From contig JBBIHG010000036.1 in assembly GCA_037447125.1 (NCBI GenBank), positions 1-30,882 on the forward strand: DNA of 30,882 nucleotides, written 5' to 3'. Shown piece by piece: positions 9,146 to 15,631 of this stretch (its first letter is position 1; every line of letters starts with the position of its first letter). The position numbers and the translations under genes are program-made. The notes under the pieces were generated by a model that saw only the letters and a list, made by a program, of their open reading frames with translations, did no database searches and was not told the DNA's origin. Source of the stretch: UBA2029 sp037447125 (GTDB lineage: Bacteria; Chloroflexota; Anaerolineae; Aggregatilineales; Aggregatilineaceae).

Positions 9146-9182
9146 TTGTGCCACAGAGCGCCTGCGGGCGGATGTGGCACAA
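9146..9182. promoter_or_regulatory. Inverted repeat upstream of kamA
   Basis: TTGTGCCAC (9146-9154) and GTGGCACAA (9174-9182) are perfectly complementary across 19 bases. The loop holds a smaller GCGCCTGCGGGCG-like pairing. It lies 73 bases upstream of the kamA start and belongs to none of the repeat families in this window. It may be an operator for a dimeric regulator or a leader hairpin. It does not look like a lysine riboswitch, which is much larger. Confidence 0.4.
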
Positions 9183-9255
9183 CTGCTGATGGCTGCCTGG
9201 CCGCGAGCCGTCAATTGAGGGGAATTAGCGCAACGGGATGAGGGAGATACACACG

Positions 9256-10803
9256 ATGGAAGAGACCCGCATAGTTGAGACTGAGGAGCCTCCCGGCCCT
9301 GCTTCCGCGAGCGCTATCGCGGAACCTCCAGCAGGTATGCCGGTCCTGGCCGCCACGCCACGACCGGCCATCTGGGCAGATGTCCCCGACGAACAATGGA
9401 ACGACTGGCGCTGGCAGCTAGCCCACCGCCTGAATACGCTGGACGATCTGGCTCAGATCATCACCCTGACCCCCGAAGAAATCGAAGGACTGACCGCCGA
9501 AAACCGCTTCCGGGTGGACATCACGCCGTACTTCGCCAGCCTGATAGGCCCCGATGATCCGCGCTGCCCGGTGCGCCGCCAGGTGATTCCGCTGGGGCGC
9601 GAGTTGCAGGCGTTCGAGGGCATGATGGAAGACAGCCTGGCCGAAGACCGGCACAGCCCGGTGCCCGGCCTGGTGCATCGCTACCCGGACCGCGTGTTGA
9701 TGCTGCTGACCACGCAGTGCGCCAGCTACTGCCGCTACTGCACGCGCAGCCGTATCGTCGGCAACGCCGGCGCGAACTTCAGCCGCGCCGAATTCGACTT
9801 GCAGCTTGATTACCTGCGCCGCACGCCGCAGGTGCGTGACGTGCTGCTCAGCGGCGGTGACCCGCTCACCCTGGCCCCCAAAGTGCTGGAATACATCCTG
9901 TCCAGCCTGCGCGCCATCGAGCACATCGAGATCATTCGCATCGGCAGCCGCGTGCCGGTCTTTCTGCCGCAGCGCATCACCGACGAGTTCGCCGAGATGC
10001 TGGGCCGCTACCACCCGCTGTGGCTGAACATTCACGTCAACCACCCCAAGGAGATCACGCCGGAACTGAGCCAGGCGCTCGACAAGCTGGCCCGCGCGGG
10101 CATCCCCCTGGGCAACCAGAGCGTGCTGCTGGCCGGCATCAACGACAGCGTCAACATCCAGCGCGAGCTGGTGCACAAGCTGGTGCGCAACCGCGTCCGC
10201 CCCTACTACCTCTACCAGTGCGACCTGGTCAAGGGTGCCGGGCACTTCCGCACGACGGTGGCCAAGGGCGTCGAGATCATCGAGGGGCTGCGCGGGCACA
10301 CCAGCGGCTACGCCGTCCCCACCTATGTCGTGGATGCGCCGGGCGGCGGCGGCAAGATTCCGGTCATGCCGCAGTACCTGATCAGCCAGGGGCCGGGCAA
10401 GGTCGTGCTGCGCAACTACGAGGGCTACATCACCACCTATGACGAGCCACTGGACTACGACCCGCACGCCATTGATCACCTCGACCGCCAGGCCGCGCAT
10501 CGTTCGGAAGCGGGGCAGGCAGGCGTCTCCGGCTTGCTGGACGGGCGGATCAGCGCGCTGAAACCGGAAGGCTTCGACGAGACTCACCGTCGCGATGGCA
10601 TTCAGCACCGTCTGAACGCGGACGAGCAGAAGTGGCAGCGCTTCCACATGGGCGAGGCGTTGGGCACGGAGCCGCAGGCCGCGCAGCCCGGCAATGGCCA
10701 CGCGAACGGCGACAAGCCTAACGGCAGCGGCAATGGTAACGGCAACGGGAACGGTCACGACAAGCGCCGCAACGGCAAAGCGCACCCCCACGGAGAAGCC
10801 TAG
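9256..10803 (+). CDS. kamA: Lysine 2,3-aminomutase (radical SAM, PLP)
   Basis: A 515-residue enzyme that interconverts L-lysine and L-beta-lysine using S-adenosylmethionine, a 4Fe-4S cluster and PLP. The cluster motif is Cys155, Cys159 and Cys162 (CASYCRYC). The PLP lysine is Lys367 in GGGGKIPVMP. Asp323 (YQCDLVKG) and Asp360 (VDAPGGGG) match Asp293 and Asp330 of the clostridial enzyme, which hold the lysine side-chain amino group; the spacings 37 and 7 to the PLP lysine are identical. This supports lysine rather than glutamate as substrate. The ATG at 9256 is chosen because GAGGGAG lies about 10 bases upstream; an ATG at 9238 is in frame. Unusual are an extended N-terminus of about 30 residues and a C-terminal Gly/Asn/His-rich tail from about residue 475. 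The next gene starts 4 bases after the stop. Confidence 0.93.
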   Translation: MEETRIVETEEPPGPASASAIAEPPAGMPVLAATPRPAIWADVPDEQWNDWRWQLAHRLNTLDDLAQIITLTPEEIEGLTAENRFRVDITPYFASLIGPDDPRCPVRRQVIPLGRELQAFEGMMEDSLAEDRHSPVPGLVHRYPDRVLMLLTTQCASYCRYCTRSRIVGNAGANFSRAEFDLQLDYLRRTPQVRDVLLSGGDPLTLAPKVLEYILSSLRAIEHIEIIRIGSRVPVFLPQRITDEFAEMLGRYHPLWLNIHVNHPKEITPELSQALDKLARAGIPLGNQSVLLAGINDSVNIQRELVHKLVRNRVRPYYLYQCDLVKGAGHFRTTVAKGVEIIEGLRGHTSGYAVPTYVVDAPGGGGKIPVMPQYLISQGPGKVVLRNYEGYITTYDEPLDYDPHAIDHLDRQAAHRSEAGQAGVSGLLDGRISALKPEGFDETHRRDGIQHRLNADEQKWQRFHMGEALGTEPQAAQPGNGHANGDKPNGSGNGNGNGNGHDKRRNGKAHPHGEA

Positions 10804-10807
10804 TCCG

Positions 10808-11920
10808 ATGCGGATCGCAGTCCTGGCCAACCTGAAGAAGAACGCTCCCCGCTGGGAGGGCATGCCCGACGACCAGTGGGACGACCTGGACAGCCCGCGC
10901 ACCGCCGAGGCCATTGTCGAGGCGCTACGCAACGGCGGGCATGAAGCGGAGTTCGTCGAGGCGAGTATCCACGCGCCGTACGATGTCATCGAGCGCCTGC
11001 GCGCCTACCAGCCGGACCTGTGCTTCAACATCGCCGAGAGTCACTTCGGCGACGGGCGCGAGTCGCAGATTCCGGGCATCCTGGAGATGCTGCGCATCCC
11101 GTATACTGGCAGCAAGGTACTCACCCTGGCCGTGGCCCTCGACAAGCCGACGACCAAGCGCTTGCTGAAGTATCACGGCCTGCCCACGCCGGAGTTCCAG
11201 GTCTTCGAGGGGGCCGACGCACCGTTGGGCGCTGACCTGCTCGGCACGCGCGGCGACCTGCGCTTCCCGATGTTCGTCAAGCCCAGCCGTGAGGGGACGA
11301 GCATGGGCATCAGCGCCGAGTGCATCGTGCGCACGGCGGACGAGCTGCGCGCCCAGGTGGAAAAGCAGATCGGCTTGTACCAGCAGCCGATCCTGGTCGA
11401 GCGCTACATCGAAGGGCGCGAGATCACGGTGGGCATGATCGGCAATCTCGACCCGGCGGACCGGCGCATCGCCGAGGGCGCGTTGGCAGACGCGCTGCCC
11501 ATTGGCCTGACCTTCCTGCCGCCGATGGAGATTGACCTGACCTACTTCGCCCAGTCCGAAGACCGGCTCTACACCAACCGGATCAAGACGGAGTGGGCCG
11601 AGACGTTCGACATCTATCTCTGCCCGGCGCAGATTGACCCGGCGCTGGAGCACCGGCTGAAAGTGCTGGCTGGCAACGTCTTCCGCGTGCTGGACTGCAA
11701 GGACGTGTCGCGCGTGGATTTCCGCATTGACGCGGCGGACGGCGAACCGTATATCCTGGAGATCAACACGCTGCCCGGCCTCAACCCCGACCTGAGCGAT
11801 TTGTGGCTGCAAGCGCGGGCGGCGGGCTGGAGCTACGACCGGCTGATCAACACCATCGCTGAGCTGGCCGCCGAACGGCAGGGCATCGCCCGCCGAGAAG
11901 GGTCGTGGGCGTGGCGATGA
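10808..11920 (+). CDS. D-Ala-D-Ala-ligase-like ATP-grasp enzyme
   Basis: A 370-residue ATP-grasp ligase. Relatives join two amino acids by way of an acyl-phosphate. The middle and C-terminal parts match D-Ala-D-Ala ligase well: IPYTGSKVLTLAVALDKPTT, the nucleotide-binding FPMFVKPSREGTSMGIS, VERYIEGREITVGM, and the metal-binding EINTLPGLNP. The N-terminus begins MRIAVLANLKKNAPRWEG and lacks the usual GG-x-S-x-E first-substrate loop, and the region around FNIAESHFGDGRESQIPG is altered. It may therefore use a different first substrate and is not safely called Ddl. It lies 4 bases after kamA, and the next gene overlaps its stop codon, which suggests a shared pathway, possibly a beta-lysine-containing dipeptide (inference). 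Confidence 0.8.
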   Translation: MRIAVLANLKKNAPRWEGMPDDQWDDLDSPRTAEAIVEALRNGGHEAEFVEASIHAPYDVIERLRAYQPDLCFNIAESHFGDGRESQIPGILEMLRIPYTGSKVLTLAVALDKPTTKRLLKYHGLPTPEFQVFEGADAPLGADLLGTRGDLRFPMFVKPSREGTSMGISAECIVRTADELRAQVEKQIGLYQQPILVERYIEGREITVGMIGNLDPADRRIAEGALADALPIGLTFLPPMEIDLTYFAQSEDRLYTNRIKTEWAETFDIYLCPAQIDPALEHRLKVLAGNVFRVLDCKDVSRVDFRIDAADGEPYILEINTLPGLNPDLSDLWLQARAAGWSYDRLINTIAELAAERQGIARREGSWAWR

Positions 11921-12339
11921 ACAGGAAGGTACGGCAGGGCGGGTTGTCCCGCCAGGTGAGCGCCTCGCCGGCGCTGGCCGACGCCAGGCGCGTCCTGGTG
12001 ATTGAGGCCCATCCCGATGTGCGCGACGCGCTGCGCGTGCTGCTGCAACGGCAGCACGCGGCGCCGCTGGAAGTAGTGGGCATTCTCGACACGCTGGACA
12101 GCCTGCCCGACATCATCGCCCGGCTGCGGCCCGATCTGCTGCTGATGGACTGGGAGCTGGCGGTGGCGCAGAAGGCCACGTTAGCGACGATTCGCGCCCG
12201 TTTTCCCGGTGTGAACATCCTGGCCCTCAGCGTCAAGCCGGAGATGCGCCAGACGGCGCTGAGGGCCGGCGCTGATGCCTTCGTGAGCAAGGGCGAGCCG
12301 GCCGACGGCTTGTTGCAGGCGCTCGTCGCCCTCACGTAA
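11917..12339 (+). CDS. Stand-alone receiver-domain protein
   Basis: A 140-residue protein consisting of a basic N-terminal stretch of about 28 residues and one CheY-like receiver domain, with no output domain. The phospho-acceptor is the Asp in PDLLLMDWELA, with Ser in ILALSVKP and Lys in AFVSKGEP as the other switch residues. The usual acidic pair after the first strand is replaced by Glu-Ala (VLVIEAHPD), so metal binding and phosphorylation may be altered. ATG 11917 overlaps the stop of the ATP-grasp gene (ATGA), so the two are translationally coupled; a GTG at 11905 is a less likely start. It may modulate the kamA operon enzymes or act as a phosphate sink for a kinase. Confidence 0.82.
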   Translation: MNRKVRQGGLSRQVSASPALADARRVLVIEAHPDVRDALRVLLQRQHAAPLEVVGILDTLDSLPDIIARLRPDLLLMDWELAVAQKATLATIRARFPGVNILALSVKPEMRQTALRAGADAFVSKGEPADGLLQALVALT

Positions 12340-12405
12340 CCAGCGCGGAGCCGCCTGTCCCCGCTTGCGGTGCAGGCTCTCACGTTGCGCTTAGGCGCGC
12401 GGCGG

Positions 12406-13044
12406 TCAGCCGGCGGTCTGCATGGCGGCGTTGAATTCCTCGATGGCTTGCTGGGTGAAAGGATGCTCGCCCAGGGCCAGGATCAGGTCGAGTGGCAGGG
12501 TGACGTGGTGCGCGCCGGCCAGCAGGGTGGCGACGACCTCGTCCATCGTCTTGAGGCTGGCGGCCAGCACCTGTGTCTGCGTGCCGTTGAGGATGCGCAC
12601 CATGTCGCGCACGATGGCGATGCCATCGCCAAGCTGCCGGGTGAGCCGGTTGACGTAGGGCGCGACGTACTCGGCATGCACCTGGGCGGCCAGGTACGCC
12701 TGGGCCGGGCTGGCTATCGCCGTGACCAGGCACTCGACGCCGGCCTCGCTGAGCTGGGCGACCAGCCGCATATTCTCCGTCGTCCCCGGAACCTTGATCA
12801 CGACCTTGTCCGGGCGCAGTTCGTGGGCTTCCCAGGCCTGGTCGAGCCGCCCGGCCAGCGAATCGGCGGTCACCTGGTAGAACACCGGGCCGTCGTAGAG
12901 GTCCACGATCTCGGCCAGCACTTCCAGGCCGGGGCGACCGGTGCGCGCGATGTGCGCCGGGTTGGTGGTCACGCCCTCGACGAAGCCGAGCTGCTGGGCG
13001 CGTTTGATCTCGTCAATCTGCGCCGAATCCAGAAAGATACTCAT
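12406..13044 (-). CDS. Transaldolase / fructose-6-phosphate aldolase family protein
   Basis: A 212-residue TIM-barrel protein of the short transaldolase class (FSA/TalC type), which cleaves or forms ketose phosphates by a Schiff base. Lys84 in VVIKVPGTTE matches the E. coli FSA Schiff-base Lys85. Asp6 in FLDSAQ and the VTTNPAHIA segment at 25-33 are the conserved barrel-start motifs. FSA-like and true transaldolase activities cannot be told apart reliably from sequence. It is the last gene on the minus strand after the two ABC permeases, separated from them by 240 bases with a palindromic repeat. It converges with the receiver gene. It probably provides the aldol step for the imported sugar, or links it to the pentose phosphate pool. 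Confidence 0.85.
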   Translation of the reverse strand: MSIFLDSAQIDEIKRAQQLGFVEGVTTNPAHIARTGRPGLEVLAEIVDLYDGPVFYQVTADSLAGRLDQAWEAHELRPDKVVIKVPGTTENMRLVAQLSEAGVECLVTAIASPAQAYLAAQVHAEYVAPYVNRLTRQLGDGIAIVRDMVRILNGTQTQVLAASLKTMDEVVATLLAGAHHVTLPLDLILALGEHPFTQQAIEEFNAAMQTAG

Positions 13045-13161
13045 CGTGTTGACAAACCCTCACCGTGCGGTGCTGAGAACCTGACAGATTATAGCCAACG
13101 GCAGGGCGCAGCCCGGCAACGCTCCTGCCAATAGGTCCGTGAACAAGCCGCGAGCGCCTTT

Positions 13162-13265
13162 GTCCCCCCATCCCTGGCCCTTCCCCCCTCGTGGGGGAAG
13201 GGAGAAGATCGTAGACCCTAAGCCCCTCCCTCCTTGTGGGGGAGGGGCTTGGGGTGGGGGGAGAC
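13162..13265. repeat. Nested palindromic repeat, family A-like
   Basis: Outer arms GTCCCCCCATCCC and GGGGTGGGGGGAGAC enclose two inner hairpins. These are CCCTTCCCCC/GGGGGAAGGG and TAAGCCCCTCCC/GGGGGAGGGGCTT. It fills the gap between the second permease gene and the transaldolase gene and may uncouple their expression. Architecture and C/G-run ends resemble the element at 24300-24459. Confidence 0.7.
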
Positions 13266-13284
13266 AACTTCTCAAATGACCCCA

Positions 13285-14145
13285 TTACCCCTTGATCGCG
13301 CCGGCGACCAGCCCGCGCGTGATGAAGCGCTCCAGCAGCAGGCCCACGAGGATCACCGGCAGCACGGCGGTGATGGCCAGCGCCGAGATGTACCACCATT
13401 CCACGCCGCGTTGGGTGTTCTGCCCGGCGATGTAGACGGGCATGGTGATGGCGTTGAAGTTGGTCAGCATCAGCGCGTAGAGGTACTCGTTCCATGAGAA
13501 GACGAACGAGAAAATGGACACCGAGGCCAGGCCCGGCGCGCTCAGTGGCAGCACGATGCGCACGAAGGCCGTCCAGCGCGAGGCGCCGTCCACACGGGCG
13601 CTCTCCTCCAGGTCCACGGGCAGGCCGTCGAAGAAGTCGCGCATGATCCAGACGGCGAACGGGATGTTGAACATGGTGTAAGCGATGATCAGCCCAATGT
13701 GGGTGTCAATCGCCCCCAGCCTGGCATAGGCGATCAGGAACGGCACGACGAACAACGCTGGCGGCAAGAAGCGCTGCGAGATGATCCAGAAGGCGATGTT
13801 GTCGTTGCGCCAGTTGAGCCTGCGCCAGTGGTAGCGGAAGCGCGACAGCCCATAACCGGCCATCGCCCCCACGAACACGGCACCCACGGTGGCCCCGGAC
13901 GCGGCGATCAGGCTGTTGCGGAAGTGGCGCCAGGTCACATCGCGCCGCATGTTGAGCAGGTAGTCCCAGTGTTCGGCCGTCGGCTCGAAGTCGTAGTAAG
14001 GGATGTACCTGGGCTGCCGCAGCACGTCCAACTGGCGCTTGAATGCCGTTGTGCCCAGCCAGTAGAAGGGAAAGAGCACGATAAAACACCAGAAGAGCAC
14101 TACCGCGTAGAGCAGAAGGGATTGCCCCAGTGTTCGGCGCTTCAT
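13285..14145 (-). CDS. Sugar ABC transporter permease, MalG type
   Basis: A 286-residue inner-membrane permease. It has an N-terminal membrane segment (LLLYAVVLFWCFIVLFPFYWL) and about six helices in all. The cytoplasmic EAA loop, which docks the ATPase, reads EESARVDGASRWTAFVRIVL. MalG-type permeases of the CUT1 family import oligo- or monosaccharides with a binding protein. AGGGAGAG precedes the ATG, and the gene starts 10 bases after the other permease ends, so they form one operon. No ATPase is encoded here, which suggests a shared MsmX/MalK-type ATPase encoded elsewhere. Confidence 0.93.
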   Translation of the reverse strand: MKRRTLGQSLLLYAVVLFWCFIVLFPFYWLGTTAFKRQLDVLRQPRYIPYYDFEPTAEHWDYLLNMRRDVTWRHFRNSLIAASGATVGAVFVGAMAGYGLSRFRYHWRRLNWRNDNIAFWIISQRFLPPALFVVPFLIAYARLGAIDTHIGLIIAYTMFNIPFAVWIMRDFFDGLPVDLEESARVDGASRWTAFVRIVLPLSAPGLASVSIFSFVFSWNEYLYALMLTNFNAITMPVYIAGQNTQRGVEWWYISALAITAVLPVILVGLLLERFITRGLVAGAIKG

Positions 14146-14155
14146 AGCTCTCTCC

Positions 14156-15187
14156 CTAAACTGCGCGCGGCGCGGCGCGGCGCGCCACCGCCAGGAAAAC
14201 GGTGGCGAAGATGATCACCAGCACCAGCAGCATGAACGAGATTGCCGCCGCGTAGCCGTAGTTGCCGAAGGTGAGCGCTGTCTTGTAGATATACATGGTC
14301 AGCGACTCGGTGGCCGACCCCGGCCCGCCGCCGGTGGTCACCACAATCACGTCAATGATCTTGAAGATCTCCAGTCCCCGGATCAGGATGACCGTCACTG
14401 AGAGGGGCAGCAAGATGGGGAACGTGATGCGCCAGAACATCTGCCACGACGACGCCCCGTCCACACAGGCCGCCTCGTAGATGTCGTCGGGGATAGCCTG
14501 CATCCCGGCCAGCAGAATCAGCGTCACGAAGGGGATCCACTGCCAGCTATCCATCAACACAATCGAGGCGCGCGCCCAGCTCCCATCGGTCAGCCAGGGA
14601 ATGACCGGGTCCAGGCGGGAGCCGATCAGCGGCACATCTTCCCACAAGGGAATCACGCGCCGCCACAGGTCGGCGATGGGCGAGCGGTAGGAGTCGAACA
14701 TCATGCGCCCCGCGTAGGCCACCACAACGGGCATGGTCATCATCGGCATCAGGAAGATCACCCGCACCACCTTGCGCCCAATGAAGTTCTGGTGAAGCAC
14801 CAGGGCCAGCCCCATGCCCACGATGAACTGCACGGTCACACCGACAAAGACGTAGTACATGGTGTTGCGCGCCGCCGTGTGCAGGCGTTGGTCGTCAAAC
14901 AGGCGGTCGTAGTTGCGCAGCGTGACGCTGAAGTCCATCCCCAAGAAGCCTGCCGGCTCGATCCCACTCAACTCCGCCTCGCGGGCGGTGGTGGAGCCGC
15001 CGCGCAGAATGTCGGTGAAGCTGATGCTGAGCGACCAGAAGAGGGGGAAGATCGAGAGCGAGAGCAACACGATGACCGCCGGAGACAGGAAGATACGCTT
15101 CATCACGCGGTCTTCTCGCGTGGATTCGAGGACCTCCGGATGCTTGCTGGACCCGGGTTGCCTCTTGGATCGCTGGAATCGCTGCAA
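14156..15187 (-). CDS. Sugar ABC transporter permease, MalF type
   Basis: A 343-residue inner-membrane permease, partner of the MalG-type gene downstream. It has six hydrophobic helices, beginning with FLSPAVIVLLSLSIFPLFWS, and the EAA loop EAACVDGASSWQMFWRITFP. Two starts are possible. TTG at 15187 has GAGGAG eight bases upstream and gives a 28-residue basic cytoplasmic N-terminus. ATG at 15103 has a weaker GAGAAG and gives 315 residues starting at MKRIFLSP. I report the TTG start because its ribosome binding site is better. It lies downstream of the binding-protein gene, after about 440 bases carrying a stem-loop and two repeats, an arrangement suited to making more binding protein than permease. 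Confidence 0.92.
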   Translation of the reverse strand: MQRFQRSKRQPGSSKHPEVLESTREDRVMKRIFLSPAVIVLLSLSIFPLFWSLSISFTDILRGGSTTAREAELSGIEPAGFLGMDFSVTLRNYDRLFDDQRLHTAARNTMYYVFVGVTVQFIVGMGLALVLHQNFIGRKVVRVIFLMPMMTMPVVVAYAGRMMFDSYRSPIADLWRRVIPLWEDVPLIGSRLDPVIPWLTDGSWARASIVLMDSWQWIPFVTLILLAGMQAIPDDIYEAACVDGASSWQMFWRITFPILLPLSVTVILIRGLEIFKIIDVIVVTTGGGPGSATESLTMYIYKTALTFGNYGYAAAISFMLLVLVIIFATVFLAVARRAAPRAV

Positions 15188-15245
15188 GGCGCACTCTCCT
15201 CAGTAAGCTCAGGTAAAGAATTGAAGAAGCGAGCTGCTGTGCCCC

Positions 15246-15348
15246 GGTTTACCTCACCCCCGCTCGGCGCTGGCGCGCCTCGCCGCTCCCTCTCCATGCA
15301 TGGAGAGGGAGCAAGCCGAGCGAAGCGAGGCTGGGGGTGAGGTAAACC
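15246..15348. repeat. Palindromic intergenic repeat, family A copy 2
   Basis: The clearest copy. Left end GGTTTACCTCACCCCCGC and right end GCTGGGGGTGAGGTAAACC are complementary. CTCGGC pairs with GCCGAG, and CGCTCCCTCTCCATG pairs with CATGGAGAGGGAGC around a central ATGCAT. The sequence after the right end (TTCGCAAAGTTCTCCTGA) resembles that after the copy at 26809-26909 (TTCGCGCAATTCTCCTGA), so the repeated unit may extend about 25 bases further. Confidence 0.8.
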
Positions 15349-15483
15349 GCTAGACTTCGCAAAGTTCTCCTGACTTTACTTCTCCCTTGAAGCCCTGTTG
15401 AGTTGAAATGAACACCAGGAACCCGCCCAGACCAACCCCGTTGGCCCGCCGAGCAGACCGAAAGCTGCGCCCATTATAGCGCA

Positions 15484-15517
15484 AAGCGCCACATCGGATA
15501 CAGGTGATGTGGCGCTT
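15484..15517 (-). terminator. Strong stem-loop after the sugar-binding protein gene
   Basis: AAGCGCCACATC (15484-15495), a 10-base loop and GATGTGGCGCTT (15506-15517) form a perfect 12-bp stem about 115 bases downstream of the binding-protein stop codon. There is no long U-tract on the minus-strand transcript. It could be a partial terminator or an mRNA-stabilising stem that keeps binding-protein mRNA more abundant than permease mRNA. Confidence 0.6.
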
Positions 15518-15567
15518 GCTTTCGGATTGCCTTGCACGCACTGCACACAGGCATGCCAGCAGCAGGC

Positions 15568-15597
15568 CGTAGGGGCGTATCGCGATACGCCCCTACG
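15568..15597. repeat. Perfect 30-bp palindrome, family B copy 3
   Basis: CGTAGGGGCGTATCG joined to CGATACGCCCCTACG without spacer, a perfect palindrome. It lies 35 bases downstream of the binding-protein stop codon. Its centre (TATCGCGATA) differs from the TATGGCCATA centre of the copy at 8909-8936, so both arms have changed together. Confidence 0.75.
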
Positions 15598-15631
15598 TGG
15601 TTGTCCGCGGTGCCCGCGATTGCGAACAGGC

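Larger units (their letters stand above)
8797..9255. other. Repeat-rich intergenic region before kamA
   Basis: No gene is seen in these 459 bases. They hold, in order, a perfect inverted repeat (8853-8881), a family B palindrome (8909-8936), a family C inverted repeat (9006-9039) and an inverted repeat with a 19-base loop (9146-9182) that is closest to kamA. The kamA ribosome binding site, GAGGGAG, lies at 9239-9245. No clear promoter hexamers were identified. Confidence 0.6.
15188..15631. other. Intergenic spacer between binding-protein and permease genes
   Basis: No gene is seen in these 444 bases inside an otherwise co-directional transporter operon. They hold a strong hairpin (15484-15517), a family B palindrome (15568-15597) and a family A repeat (15246-15348). 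Frames open here have no ribosome binding sites or recognisable protein features. Confidence 0.6.

Noticed and set aside
8797..9255. Lysine riboswitch or T-box upstream of kamA
   Set aside because: No lysine-riboswitch helices or T-box GGGUGG-type motif were found; the structure is explained by short palindromic repeats and one inverted repeat.
10808..11920. Housekeeping D-Ala-D-Ala ligase ddl
   Set aside because: The ATP-grasp core matches, but the N-terminal substrate loop is absent and it sits in a kamA operon rather than a cell-wall cluster. The general family call is kept instead.
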